Below are positions 34,744-43,378 of a stretch of 64,000 nt of DNA, one piece after another (within the stretch, counting starts at the first letter, position 1; every line of letters begins with the position of its first letter). Below the pieces are notes generated by a model. The model worked only from the letters and a program-made list of their open reading frames with translations. It ran no database searches and had not been told where the DNA came from. Source of the DNA: Sphingobium jiangsuense (lineage in GTDB: Bacteria; Pseudomonadota; Alphaproteobacteria; Sphingomonadales; Sphingomonadaceae); assembly GCF_014196495.1 (NCBI RefSeq), contig NZ_JACIDT010000014.1, positions 1-64,000 of the forward strand. Reading direction: 5' to 3'. Made by a program: the position numbers and the translations under genes.

Positions 34744-35748
34744 ATGGACGCGCGTGGTGGAATGGGCGGATCGCTCGCTGGGGTCGACCTGCTGGCGGAG
34801 ATCAACCGGCTGAGGAAAGAACGGAACGCCGTCATCCTCGCCCATTATTATCAGAAGCCGGAAATTCAGGACCTCGCCGATTTCGTCGGCGATTCGCTGG
34901 AATTGTCGCGCAAGGCGGCGGCGACCGACGCGGACGTGATCGTCTTTTCCGGCGTGCGCTTCATGGCGGAAACGGCCAAGATCCTCTCGCCCGACAAGAT
35001 CGTCGTGCTGCCGGATATGGACGCGGGCTGTTCGCTTGAGGACAGCTGCCCGCCCGACCAGTTCAAGGCGTTCCGCGAGGCGCACCCGGATCATATCGCG
35101 CTGACCTACATCAACTGCTCGACCGAGGTGAAGGCGCTCAGCGACATCATCGTCACCAGCAGCTCGGCGGAAAAGATCCTCGCGCAGATCCCGCCGGAGC
35201 AGAAGATCATCTTCGGCCCGGACAAGAATCTCGGCGGCTATCTCGCGCGCAAGACCGGGCGCGACCTGCTGCTCTGGCCGGGCGTGTGCATCGTGCACGA
35301 GGCGTTCAGCGAAACCGAACTGATGAAACTGAAGATCGAGCATCCCGACGCGCCCATCGCCGCGCACCCGGAATGCCCGCCCTATATCCTCGACCATGCC
35401 GATTATGTCGGGTCGACCAGCGGCATCCTCGACTATTCGAAAACGATGGAAGGCGATATGCTGATCGTCGCGACCGAGCCGCACATCATCCACCAGATGG
35501 AAAAGGCGGTGCCGGAAAAGACCTTCATCGGCGCGCCGGGCGCGGACGGCAACTGCAACTGCAATGTGTGCCCTTATATGGCGCTCAACACGCTGGAGAA
35601 AATCTACCTCTGCCTGCGCGACCTCGAACCGCGTATAGAGATAGAGGAAGGGCTGCGGCTGGAGGCGAAGAAGAGCCTCGACCGGATGCTCGAACTGGCG
35701 TCGAACACGGTCGGGCAGGGCGATCTGGGCACGCGCCAGCCGGCCTGA
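34744..35748 (+). CDS. nadA: Quinolinate synthase
   Basis: Fe-S enzyme condensing iminoaspartate with dihydroxyacetone phosphate to quinolinate, in NAD biosynthesis. The three conserved cluster cysteines are visible in [22 protein letters not shown] and [10 protein letters not shown]. The N-terminal [23 protein letters not shown] is diagnostic. From the ATG at 34744 it is 334 aa; an upstream ATG at 34684 overlaps the DUF4230 gene. nadC lies two genes on. nadB was not found in the window, so iminoaspartate may come from an oxidase or aspartate dehydrogenase elsewhere. Confidence 0.95.
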   Translation: MDARGGMGGSLAGVDLLAEINRLRKERNAVILAHYYQKPEIQDLADFVGDSLELSRKAAATDADVIVFSGVRFMAETAKILSPDKIVVLPDMDAGCSLEDSCPPDQFKAFREAHPDHIALTYINCSTEVKALSDIIVTSSSAEKILAQIPPEQKIIFGPDKNLGGYLARKTGRDLLLWPGVCIVHEAFSETELMKLKIEHPDAPIAAHPECPPYILDHADYVGSTSGILDYSKTMEGDMLIVATEPHIIHQMEKAVPEKTFIGAPGADGNCNCNVCPYMALNTLEKIYLCLRDLEPRIEIEEGLRLEAKKSLDRMLELASNTVGQGDLGTRQPA

Positions 35749-35773
35749 AGGAAGGGAAGAGGGGCGACAGGTC

Positions 35774-36334
35774 ATGGAGACGGAGGATAGCCGGACAGCC
35801 GCCAGGACCGTGCTGGATTTCTGGTTCGGGGAGCTGACCCCGCAGCAGCATTTCGGCAAGGATCCGTTGCTCGACGAGGTGATCCGCAGGCGCTTCGCCG
35901 GGCTGCGCGAGGAAGTGTTCGCGACCGATGCGGCCGGGTGGCAGGACAGCCCCGAAACCATGCTCGCGGCGGTGATCGTGCTCGACCAGTTCTCGCGCAA
36001 CCTGTTCCGGGGCGCGGCCGAGGCCTATGCCGCCGACCCGCTGGCACTGGACCTGGCGCTGGCGGCCATCGCCAGGGGCTATCACGCCGATCTGGAACCG
36101 CAGCGCCGCGCCTTCCTCTACATGCCGCTGATGCATTGCGAGGACAGGGGCGTGCAGCTGTTCTCGATCCGCTGCTATTCCGACCCCGGCCTCGACTATA
36201 ATCTGGAGTTCGCCAAGGCCCATGCCGAGGTGATCGAGCGCTTCGGCCGCTTCCCCAGCCGCAATGCGGCGTTGGGGCGCCAATCCACCGAGGCGGAGCT
36301 GGCCTATCTCGCCCAGCCGGGCGCGGGCTGGTAA
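35774..36334 (+). CDS. DUF924 family protein
   Basis: A 186-residue alpha-helical protein of the DUF924 family, recognised by VLDFWFGELTPQQHFGKDPLLDE, the IVLDQFSRNLFRG motif and YMPLMHCEDRGVQLFS. The family has a TPR-like all-helical fold and no established function. It lies between nadA and nadC in the same orientation with gaps of 25 and 50 bp, so it is probably co-expressed with NAD synthesis genes. Confidence 0.88.
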   Translation: METEDSRTAARTVLDFWFGELTPQQHFGKDPLLDEVIRRRFAGLREEVFATDAAGWQDSPETMLAAVIVLDQFSRNLFRGAAEAYAADPLALDLALAAIARGYHADLEPQRRAFLYMPLMHCEDRGVQLFSIRCYSDPGLDYNLEFAKAHAEVIERFGRFPSRNAALGRQSTEAELAYLAQPGAGW

Positions 36335-36384
36335 ACGGCATTTCCCGGCGGCCTCGCGCCGCCTTTTTCATCAGGCGACGATAT

Positions 36385-37245
36385 ATGAGCTTTTCTCTGC
36401 CCGGTTTCGATCTTTCCGCCTTTGTCGCCGCGACCCTGGAGGAGGATCTGGGCGGGCCGCCGGGACGAGGCGGCTGCGACGTGACTTCCGAAAGCGTGAT
36501 CCCGGCCGATGCGCGCTTCACCGGCGTGATGGACAGCCGCGACGCGGTGACGGTGGCGGGCCTGCCGCTGGCCGAGGCCTTTTTCCGCGCGCTCGACCCG
36601 CAGGTGAAGGTCGAGATATTGGTGGGCGAGGGCCAGAAGGTCGCCGCCGGAACCGAGCTGATGCGCATATCCGGCAAGGCGCGGGCGCTGCTGACGGCGG
36701 AACGCTCCGCGCTCAACACGGTGCAGCATCTAACCGGCATCGCGACGATGACGCGCGATTATGTAGAGCGGATCGCCGGCACGGGCGCGACGCTGCTCGA
36801 CACCCGCAAGACGATCCCCGGCCTGCGCGTGCTGGAAAAATATGCGACCCGCATGGGTGGCGCGACCAATCATCGCATGGGCCTGTGGGACGCGGCGATG
36901 ATCAAGGACAATCATGTCGCGGTGGCGGGTTCCGTGGGTGAGGCGGTGCGGCGCGCGGTGGCGGCGGGCGTCGAGCGGATCATCGTGGAGGTGGACCGCA
37001 TCGACCAGATCGAACCGGCGCTGGAGGCGGGGGCGACCCATTTGCTGCTCGACAATATGGACCCGGCGACGCTGCGCGGGGCGGTGACGCTGGTGAACGG
37101 GCGGGTGCCGACCGAGGCGTCGGGCGGCGTGCGGCTCGATACCATCCGCGCGATCGCGGAAACCGGCGTAACCTATGTCAGCGTGGGGCGCCTGACCCAG
37201 TCAGCGCCCGCCGCCGACATCGGCCTCGATTTCATGCATGGCTGA
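36385..37245 (+). CDS. nadC: Nicotinate-nucleotide pyrophosphorylase (carboxylating)
   Basis: Converts quinolinate and PRPP to nicotinate mononucleotide. LDTRKTIPGLRVLEKYA, GGATNHRMGLWDAAMIKDNH and the C-terminal GGVRLDTIRAIAETGVTYVSVG are family hallmarks. The length of 286 aa is standard. It acts directly after NadA and is in the same gene row. Its stop overlaps the RNase T2 start by 8 bp. Confidence 0.96.
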   Translation: MSFSLPGFDLSAFVAATLEEDLGGPPGRGGCDVTSESVIPADARFTGVMDSRDAVTVAGLPLAEAFFRALDPQVKVEILVGEGQKVAAGTELMRISGKARALLTAERSALNTVQHLTGIATMTRDYVERIAGTGATLLDTRKTIPGLRVLEKYATRMGGATNHRMGLWDAAMIKDNHVAVAGSVGEAVRRAVAAGVERIIVEVDRIDQIEPALEAGATHLLLDNMDPATLRGAVTLVNGRVPTEASGGVRLDTIRAIAETGVTYVSVGRLTQSAPAADIGLDFMHG

Positions 37246-37969
37246 CCCTTCGGCCGTCGGCATCGCGCTGTTTCTGGCGCTGATGCCGTCCTCCGGCGCG
37301 GCGCGGCCGCAGTCGGCGGGGGAGGGCGCGCAATGCCGCGTTCCCGCCTCGCTGCCCATGCCGCGCGCCGTGCGGGCGCCCGATCCGTCCGAGGTGCGCC
37401 GGATGCCGATCGGCGGCTATACGCTGGCCCTGTCCTGGTCGCCGCACTATTGCGCGGGACGGAAAGGCCGGGCCGACAGCCAGTGCGACGGGCGCGCGGG
37501 CCGCTTCGGCTTCATCCTCCATGGCCTGTGGCCTGAAGGACGGGGCGGGCGGAGCTGGCCGCAATATTGCGCGCCCGCTGCCTTGCTTCCCCGCCCGGTG
37601 CTGGCCGCGCAATTCTGCACCACGCCTTCGGTCCAGCTGATGCAGCATGAATGGGCGAAGCACGGCACCTGCATGACCCGGCGGCCGGAGGAATATTTCG
37701 CGCGAGGGCGGGCGCTCTACCAGCGGTTGCACCTTCCCGACATGGCGCGGCTGGCGGGGCAGAAGGGCCTGACGGCCGGGTCGGTGGCGCAGGCGTTCGC
37801 GGGCGGCGATCCGGGCCTGGATATCGGGATGATTCGCATCCGGGCGGAACGCGGATATCTGAGCGAGGTCTGGCTGTGCCTCGACACCGCCTTCCGTCCG
37901 GCCCGCTGCCCGGCAGGCAAGGCGGGCGCGCCGCTCTCCAGCCCGATTCGCATTCGCCCGCCGTCCTGA
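37238..37969 (+). CDS. Ribonuclease T2 family protein
   Basis: A 243-residue exported RNase. Both catalytic segments are intact: CAS-I FILHGLWPEG and CAS-II HEWAKHGTC, each with its His and the Glu/Lys of the second. The N-terminus is a short hydrophobic signal sequence (VGIALFLALMPSSGAA). Several cysteines suggest disulphides, consistent with the periplasm, where it would scavenge RNA. It overlaps nadC by 8 bp, an unusual partner for NAD biosynthesis genes. Confidence 0.9.
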   Translation: MADPSAVGIALFLALMPSSGAARPQSAGEGAQCRVPASLPMPRAVRAPDPSEVRRMPIGGYTLALSWSPHYCAGRKGRADSQCDGRAGRFGFILHGLWPEGRGGRSWPQYCAPAALLPRPVLAAQFCTTPSVQLMQHEWAKHGTCMTRRPEEYFARGRALYQRLHLPDMARLAGQKGLTAGSVAQAFAGGDPGLDIGMIRIRAERGYLSEVWLCLDTAFRPARCPAGKAGAPLSSPIRIRPPS

Positions 37970-38017
37970 CGGGAAGGGTCTGCGTCGGTTGCCGCTTGGG
38001 CAGCCTCAATCCCCTTT

Positions 38018-38098
38018 CGTCATGCCAGCGCAGGCTGGCATCGTTCACGGCGATACGGAACCAAGCCTCAACAGATGCCAGCCTGCGCTGGCATGACG
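38018..38098. repeat. Dispersed REP-like palindromic repeat, copy 3
   Basis: A perfect 24-bp inverted repeat: the arm CGTCATGCCAGCGCAGGCTG (then GCAT) at 38018-38041 and its complement at 38075-38098, with a 33-bp loop. Each arm also contains the small palindrome CCAGCGCAGGCTGG. This is the most symmetrical copy of the family. Confidence 0.85.
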
Positions 38099-38160
38099 GG
38101 AAGAAGGGTACCGGGAAGGGCCAAGAGAAGCTTGCGTTCTTTGGTGTCTCTGGAAACGGC

Positions 38161-38181
38161 GGAGCCTAGCGGGATCGAACC
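38161..38181. repeat. Partial duplicate of the tRNA-Ala 3' end
   Basis: The 21 bases GGAGCCTAGCGGGATCGAAC plus C are identical to 38251-38271, the 3' acceptor and T-arm part of tRNA-Ala, exactly 90 bp away. The duplicate lies beyond the tRNA 3' end. This looks like the leftover att copy of an element that once integrated at this tRNA; no integrase remains nearby. Confidence 0.7.
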
Positions 38182-38246
38182 ACGCCAGATGCACCGTGCG
38201 CATATGGCCATCAAAAGACTCAGCGGTTCGCGAGAGAAGGTTGAAA

Positions 38247-38322
38247 TGGTGGAGCCTAGCGGGATCGAACCGCTGACCTCCTGCATGCCATGCAGGCGCT
38301 CTCCCAGCTGAGCTAAGGCCCC
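38247..38322 (-). tRNA. tRNA-Ala(GGC)
   Basis: The minus strand folds into a cloverleaf. The acceptor GGGGCCT pairs with AGGCTCC with one G-U pair, the D arm reads TAGCTCAGCTGGGAGAGC, the anticodon loop ATGGCAT gives GGC, the T arm contains GGTTCGATCCC, and CCA is encoded. The gene is intact, and a 21-bp copy of its 3' end lies 90 bp downstream. Confidence 0.97.
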
Positions 38323-38477
38323 ATTACCATTTCCGACCAACGGGTCTGGAAGCCCGTTAGAGGGATCATTTCCCGATTGCAAATCCTATTTGCGGGCCCC
38401 TGATCCGGGGGTCGACCCAAGGGTCTGCCTTGCGTCGAGGCGCTGCCTTTAGGGGAGCAGCGCCCCGGTTGCAAGCA

Positions 38478-38816
38478 TTAATTATCGTCTTCGTTGTCGT
38501 CGTCGCCGGCGGCCACGCCCAGATCGTCGTCGCCGCCCAGATCGACGTCATTGTCCGGCGAATCGCCATCGTCATCGACATCGATGTCGATGTCCAGATC
38601 GGTGTCGACCTCGGCCAGATCGCCGTCCGCGGCCTCGCTCTGCTTGCTGGTCTGCACCTCTTCATAGGGCAGGGGCTGCTTCGACTTCAGCACCGGCTCC
38701 GGCTCCCACGAGACGCCGCAGGAAATGCAGGTCACGGGCTGATCCTTGCCGAGATCGTAAAAGCGGGTCGAGCATTTCGGGCAGGTTCTTTTCGTGCCCC
38801 ATTCAGGCTTCACCAT
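38478..38816 (-). CDS. FYDLN acid domain protein (TIGR02300)
   Basis: A 112-residue protein that starts MVKPEWGTKRTCPKCSTRFY and continues DLGKDQPVTCISCG. The two CxxC pairs make a small zinc ribbon, followed by a long acidic tail of Asp, Glu and Gly. This is the alphaproteobacterial TIGR02300 family of unknown function. The ATG at 38816 is certain from the conserved N-terminus. It is divergent from aroA, with a 17-bp palindrome between them. Confidence 0.92.
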   Translation of the reverse strand: MVKPEWGTKRTCPKCSTRFYDLGKDQPVTCISCGVSWEPEPVLKSKQPLPYEEVQTSKQSEAADGDLAEVDTDLDIDIDVDDDGDSPDNDVDLGGDDDLGVAAGDDDNEDDN

Positions 38817-38853
38817 GTGCCGCCGTCCATCCTTCAAGTGAACAAGTGAAATA

Positions 38854-38870
38854 TGTAACCCGAGGTTACA
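38854..38870. promoter_or_regulatory. Palindrome between the FYDLN gene and aroA
   Basis: TGTAACC-CGA-GGTTACA is a perfect inverted repeat with a 3-bp centre, 38 bp from one gene start and about 90 bp from the other. A dimeric regulator could bind here. No known consensus recognised. Confidence 0.4.
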
Positions 38871-38956
38871 CCGCGCAAATCGACGGGCGCCTTGCCATAG
38901 CAATGCGGCGCTGTCAAAAGCCGGTGCGATTTTTATACGAGAAAGCCGATAATCCA

Positions 38957-40324
38957 ATGCAATTTCTTGCCGATGACGACCGGAATCAGTCGATGACCTT
39001 TCGCGCGCCCGCAAAGGGCCTGTCGGGCCGCGTCGCTGTGCCGGGCGACAAGAGCATCTCTCACCGCGCGCTGATGTTCTCCGCGCTCGCGGTCGGCGAA
39101 AGCCGTGTCGAGGGCCTGCTGGAAGGGGAGGACGTGCTCGCCACCGCCGCCGCGCTGCGCGCGATGGGCGCGCGGATCGAACGGGACGGCGAGGGCGTCT
39201 GGCATATCGCTGGAGTTGGCGTCGGCGGCCTGCTCCAGCCGCAACAGGCGCTGGAAATGGGCAATAGCGGCACCTCGACCCGGCTGCTGATGGGCCTGCT
39301 GGCGAGCCACGACCTGACCGCGACCTTCACCGGCGATGCTTCGCTGTCGAAGCGGCCGATGGGGCGGGTGATCGAGCCGCTTTCCCGCATGGGCGCGGAA
39401 TTCACCGCCACCCCCGGCGTGAAGGGCAGCCAGACCCTGCCGCTGACGATGCGCGGCCTCGTGCCCGCCGTGCCGATCGAATATCGCCTGCCGGTGGCTT
39501 CGGCGCAGGTGAAGTCGGCGATATTGCTCGCCGGGCTCAACACGCCCGGCATCACCCGCGTGATCGAGCCGGAAGCGACCCGCGATCATAGCGAGCGGAT
39601 GCTGCGCGGCTTCGGCGCGGAACTGACGGTCGAACAGGACGGCGAGGGCGCGCGCATCATCTCGATTCGCGGCGAGGCGGAATTGCGGCCGCAGCATATC
39701 CTGGTGCCGGGCGATCCGTCCTCGGCGGCGTTCCCGCTGGTCGCGGCGCTGATCGTGCCGGGATCGGACGTGACGATCACCGGCATCGGCATCAACGACA
39801 CGCGCATCGGCCTCGTCAGGCTGTTGCAGGCGATGGGCGGCGACATCGAATTGCTGGACGTGCGCGACGAAGGCGGGGAGCCGGTTGCGGACCTGCATGT
39901 CCGCGCCTCGCGCCTGCGCGGCGTGGAGAACGACCCGGCGGACGTGCCGAGCATGGTCGACGAGTTCCCGGTCGCCTTCGTTGCGGCGGCGCTCGCCGAA
40001 GGGCGCAGCGTCTTTCGCGGGCTGGAGGAACTGCGCGTCAAGGAAAGCGACCGCATAGCGGTGATGGCGCAGGGGCTGCGCGCGATCGGCGCGCGGGTCG
40101 AGGAAACGGAGGACGGCCTTGTCATCGACGGCACCGGCGGGGAGCCGCTGGCCGGCGGCGGGCCGATCGCGACGCATCTCGACCATCGCATCGCGATGAG
40201 CTTCGCCGTCGCCGGGCTGGCGAGCCGGAACGGCGTCACCATCGACGACATGCGCCCGGTGGAAACGAGCTTCCCCGGCTTCGCGCCGCTGCTGAACCGG
40301 ATCGGCGCCGGGGTGGAGGCGTGA
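38957..40324 (+). CDS. aroA: 3-phosphoshikimate 1-carboxyvinyltransferase (EPSP synthase)
   Basis: Sixth step of the shikimate pathway, joining PEP to shikimate 3-phosphate. The two PROSITE regions are clear: GNSGTSTRLLMGLL and RVKESDRIAVMAQGLRAIGA. The N-terminus VPGDKSISHRALMFSALAVGES is typical of the glyphosate-tolerant class II branch. The ATG at 38957 is used here; an ATG at 38993 (MTFRAPAKG) is equally credible and closer to many homologues. It overlaps cmk by 4 bp. Confidence 0.95.
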   Translation: MQFLADDDRNQSMTFRAPAKGLSGRVAVPGDKSISHRALMFSALAVGESRVEGLLEGEDVLATAAALRAMGARIERDGEGVWHIAGVGVGGLLQPQQALEMGNSGTSTRLLMGLLASHDLTATFTGDASLSKRPMGRVIEPLSRMGAEFTATPGVKGSQTLPLTMRGLVPAVPIEYRLPVASAQVKSAILLAGLNTPGITRVIEPEATRDHSERMLRGFGAELTVEQDGEGARIISIRGEAELRPQHILVPGDPSSAAFPLVAALIVPGSDVTITGIGINDTRIGLVRLLQAMGGDIELLDVRDEGGEPVADLHVRASRLRGVENDPADVPSMVDEFPVAFVAAALAEGRSVFRGLEELRVKESDRIAVMAQGLRAIGARVEETEDGLVIDGTGGEPLAGGGPIATHLDHRIAMSFAVAGLASRNGVTIDDMRPVETSFPGFAPLLNRIGAGVEA

Positions 40325-40950
40325 TCGTCGCGGTGGATGGACCGGCTGCTTCCGGCAAGGGAACCATCGCCCGCGCGCTGGCGGCGCATTACGGCCTGCC
40401 GCATCTCGACACCGGCCTGCTCTATCGCGCGGTGGCGTTGACGCTGAAGCGCGCCGGGGGCGACCCCGAAAGCGAGGCGGATGCCGTCGCCGCGACGGAT
40501 TTCCCCGCCACGCTGCTTACCGATCCCGAATTGCGGACCGAAGCCACGGGCGCGCTGGCCTCGCGCGTGTCGGCCCATGGCGGCGTGCGGGCGGCGCTCA
40601 AGGCGCGGCAGCAGGCGTTCGCGGGACAGGCGGGCGGGGCGGTGCTTGACGGGCGGGACATTGGCACCGTCATCGTGCCGGATGCCGATGCAAAGCTCTA
40701 TGTCACCGCTTCGCCGCAGGTGCGGGCGGACCGGCGCGCGCGGGAAATGGAGCAGCATGGCCTCGCCGCCGACCGCGAGGCGATGATCGCGGAGATCGTC
40801 GCGCGCGACGCCCGCGACATGGGGCGGGACAACGCGCCGCTGATGCAGGCCGCCGATGCGGACTTGCTAGATACCAGCGATTTGACTATAGCAGAGGCCG
40901 TCCAGAAGGCGATTGCGCTGGTGGATGCACGGGTGGAACGCCACCGATAA
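40321..40950 (+). CDS. cmk: Cytidylate kinase
   Basis: Phosphorylates CMP and dCMP. Walker A DGPAASGKGTIARALA is at about residues 5-20. The substrate-binding DGRDIGTVIVPDADAKLYVTAS and lid arginines in RADRRAREMEQ are visible. 209 aa, GTG start overlapping the aroA stop (GTGA). The order aroA-cmk-rpsA is widely conserved in alphaproteobacteria. A terminator separates it from rpsA. Confidence 0.95.
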   Translation: MIVAVDGPAASGKGTIARALAAHYGLPHLDTGLLYRAVALTLKRAGGDPESEADAVAATDFPATLLTDPELRTEATGALASRVSAHGGVRAALKARQQAFAGQAGGAVLDGRDIGTVIVPDADAKLYVTASPQVRADRRAREMEQHGLAADREAMIAEIVARDARDMGRDNAPLMQAADADLLDTSDLTIAEAVQKAIALVDARVERHR

Positions 40951-40966
40951 GAGTGGCGGCAGGCAA

Positions 40967-40996
40967 GGCGCACGGAGTCTCCGGGCGCCCTTTTTT
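40967..40996 (+). terminator. Rho-independent terminator between cmk and rpsA
   Basis: GGCGC-A-CGGA-GTC-TCCG-G-GCGCC, then CTTTTTT. A strong stem with a T run, 17 bp after the cmk stop. Confidence 0.88.
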
Positions 40997-41168
40997 GCTT
41001 ATTCCGCGTGCATTTCGCTTCGTTTCCGCCGGATGGGTGCCGTTTGCGCATGGGGCGCCGGCGGCGGTTTGGCCAGGACGACAGAATCGCATTTCGTGAT
41101 TCGGGTCCAGTTTGGAAAGACCTCCGGAGACAACCGGATGGCCAGCAAAAGTGAGTGAAGGAACCTAT

Positions 41169-42875
41169 ATGGCCTCAACGGCATTTCCGTCGCGCGACGA
41201 TTTCGCGGCACTTCTCAATGATTCCCTCGGTGGCGAGGACGGCGGCTTCGAAGGCCGCGTCGTAAAGGGCACCGTTACCGCTATCGAAAATGATCTGGCC
41301 GTCATCGACGTGGGCCTCAAGAGCGAAGGCCGCGTGCCGCTGCGCGAATTCGCCGCGCCGGGCCAGAAGGCCGACCTGAAGGTCGGCGATGAAGTCGAAG
41401 TCTATGTCGATCGCGTCGAAAATGCCTATGGCGAAGCGATGCTGTCGCGCGATCGCGCGCGCCGCGAAGCCGCATGGGACAAGCTCGAATCCGAATTCGC
41501 CGAGAACGCCCGCGTCGAAGGCGTCATCTTCGGCCGCGTCAAGGGCGGCTTCACCGTCGACCTCGACGGCGCCGTGGCGTTCCTGCCCGGCTCGCAGGTC
41601 GACATCCGCCCGGTGCGCGACGTCACCCCGCTGATGGACATTCCGCAGCCCTTCCAGATCCTGAAGATGGATCGCCGCCGCGGCAACATCGTCGTGTCGC
41701 GCCGCGCCATCCTCGAAGAGACTCGCGCCGAACAGCGCAGCGGCCTCATCCAGACGCTGGCCGAGGGCCAGATCATCGAGGGCGTGGTCAAGAACATCAC
41801 CGATTATGGTGCGTTCGTTGATCTGGGCGGCATCGACGGCCTGCTGCACGTCACCGATCTCAGCTACAAGCGCGTCAACCACCCCAATGAGATGATCAAC
41901 ATCGGCGATACCGTCCGCGTGCAGATCATCCGCATCAACCGCGACACCCAGCGCATCAGCCTCGGCATGAAGCAGCTGGAAAGCGATCCGTGGGAAGGCG
42001 CCGAAGCCAAGTATCCGGTCGGCGCGAAGCTGACGGGCCGCGTCACGAACATCACCGAATATGGTGCGTTCGTCGAACTGGAACCGGGCATCGAAGGCCT
42101 GGTCCACGTTTCGGAAATGAGCTGGACCAAGAAGAACGTCCACCCCGGCAAGATCGTGTCGACCAGCCAGGAAGTCGAAGTCGTCGTCCTCGAAGTCGAC
42201 AGCGAGAAGCGCCGCATCTCGCTCGGCCTCAAGCAGGCGCAGAACAATCCGTGGGACAGCTTTGCCGAGCGTCACCCGATCGGTTCGACCGTCGAGGGCG
42301 AAGTCAAGAACGCGACCGAATTCGGCCTGTTCATCGGCCTGGAAGGCGATGTGGACGGCATGGTCCACATGTCCGACATCGCCTGGGGCATCTCCGGCGA
42401 GGACGCGCTCAACCTGCACCGCAAGGGCGAGGTCGTGAAGGCGGTCGTGCTCGACATCGACGTCGAGAAGGAGCGCATCAGCCTCGGCATGAAGCAGCTT
42501 GAAAAGGGCGCGCCGGGCGTCGGCCAGTCGACCGGTTCGGGCCTGTCGAAGAATCAGACCGTCACCGTCACCGTTCTCGAAGTCCGCGACGGCGGCCTAG
42601 AGGTGCAGGCGGGCGAGGATGGCGCCACCGGCTTCATCAAGCGCAGCGACCTTGGCCGCGACCGCGACGAGCAGCGCGCCGAGCGCTTCCAGCCGGGCCA
42701 GAAGTTCGACGCCATGGTCATCGGCTTCGACCGCAGCAAGAAGCCCAACTTCTCGATCAAGGCGCTGCAGATCGCCGAAGAAAAGCAGGCGGTCGCCCAA
42801 TATGGTTCGTCCGACAGCGGCGCATCGCTGGGCGACATTCTTGGCGAAGCATTGAAAGCGAAGAGCGAAGGCTGA
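41169..42875 (+). CDS. rpsA: 30S ribosomal protein S1
   Basis: Ribosomal mRNA-binding protein with six S1 (OB-fold) repeats across 568 aa. Repeats are seen at about 25-105, 115-180, 195-265, 285-350, 370-440 and 460-530, with recurring VKNITDYGAFVDLGGIDGLLH and ITEYGAFVELEPGIEGLVH motifs. The ATG at 41169 follows AAGGA. A 6-codon ORF (ATG at about 41140) ends just before this ribosome-binding site. The gene has its own terminator and a 170-bp leader, where S1 autoregulation might act. Confidence 0.97.
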   Translation: MASTAFPSRDDFAALLNDSLGGEDGGFEGRVVKGTVTAIENDLAVIDVGLKSEGRVPLREFAAPGQKADLKVGDEVEVYVDRVENAYGEAMLSRDRARREAAWDKLESEFAENARVEGVIFGRVKGGFTVDLDGAVAFLPGSQVDIRPVRDVTPLMDIPQPFQILKMDRRRGNIVVSRRAILEETRAEQRSGLIQTLAEGQIIEGVVKNITDYGAFVDLGGIDGLLHVTDLSYKRVNHPNEMINIGDTVRVQIIRINRDTQRISLGMKQLESDPWEGAEAKYPVGAKLTGRVTNITEYGAFVELEPGIEGLVHVSEMSWTKKNVHPGKIVSTSQEVEVVVLEVDSEKRRISLGLKQAQNNPWDSFAERHPIGSTVEGEVKNATEFGLFIGLEGDVDGMVHMSDIAWGISGEDALNLHRKGEVVKAVVLDIDVEKERISLGMKQLEKGAPGVGQSTGSGLSKNQTVTVTVLEVRDGGLEVQAGEDGATGFIKRSDLGRDRDEQRAERFQPGQKFDAMVIGFDRSKKPNFSIKALQIAEEKQAVAQYGSSDSGASLGDILGEALKAKSEG

Positions 42876-42902
42876 TAGCCAAATTCTCTTCGGTTTGATT
42901 TA

Positions 42903-42944
42903 AAAGCCTCGCTGCGACTTTGTTGCAGCGGGGCTTTATTATTA
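42903..42944 (+). terminator. Rho-independent terminator after rpsA
   Basis: AAAGCCTCGCTGC pairs with GCAGCGGGGCTTT (one G-U), followed by an AT-rich tail ATTATTATTTTATTTT. Confidence 0.88.
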
Positions 42945-42970
42945 TTTTATTTTAGATATTTACAAAAATT

Positions 42971-42990
42971 TACGGATAATAATGTCCGTA
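42971..42990. promoter_or_regulatory. Inverted repeat upstream of ihfB
   Basis: TACGGA, 8 bases, TCCGTA in an AT-rich stretch 100 bp before the ihfB start. Possible operator or promoter region; no regulator can be named. Confidence 0.3.
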
Positions 42991-43090
42991 TTTGGGAAGT
43001 CGCGCCGAACAGGAACGTTGTCATCTCCGTGTCATTTGCGTAATAAGAGAAATCCGGCAATGAGTGGGACTGCCGGACTAAGGAGGACAA

Positions 43091-43378
43091 ATGATCCGTT
43101 CCGAACTGATTCAGCGTCTGGCGGAAGAGAACAAAGACCTTACCCTTATGGAGGTCGAGCGGATTGTGGAACTTTTCTTTTCCGAAATCACCGAGCAACT
43201 CGCCAAGGGTGGGCGTGTGGAGTTGCGCGGTTTCGGAGCCTTTACGACGCGGTCGCGCGAAGCGCGCATGGGGCGCAATCCGCGCACCGGGGAATCCGTC
43301 GATATCAAGGCGAAGAAAGTGCCGTTTTTCAAGCCGGGCAAGGAAATCCGCGAACGCCTGAACGGCGGCGGCGACTAG
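43091..43378 (+). CDS. ihfB: Integration host factor subunit beta
   Basis: DNA-bending protein of the HU/IHF family, 95 aa. The start [20 protein letters not shown], the [21 protein letters not shown] arm and the [17 protein letters not shown] end are characteristic of IHF beta. AAGGAGGACAA precedes the ATG. The rpsA-ihfB order is widely conserved in proteobacteria. Confidence 0.96.
   Translation: MIRSELIQRLAEENKDLTLMEVERIVELFFSEITEQLAKGGRVELRGFGAFTTRSREARMGRNPRTGESVDIKAKKVPFFKPGKEIRERLNGGGD

Noticed and set aside
38068..38382. Minus- and plus-strand ORFs over tRNA-Ala and the palindromic repeat
   Set aside because: They encode translated tRNA and repeat sequence (for example MPAQAGI), not a protein family.
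41140..41160. Six-codon ORF just before the rpsA ribosome-binding site
   Set aside because: Short enough to occur by chance and its own start lacks a clear ribosome-binding site; noted only in the rpsA entry.
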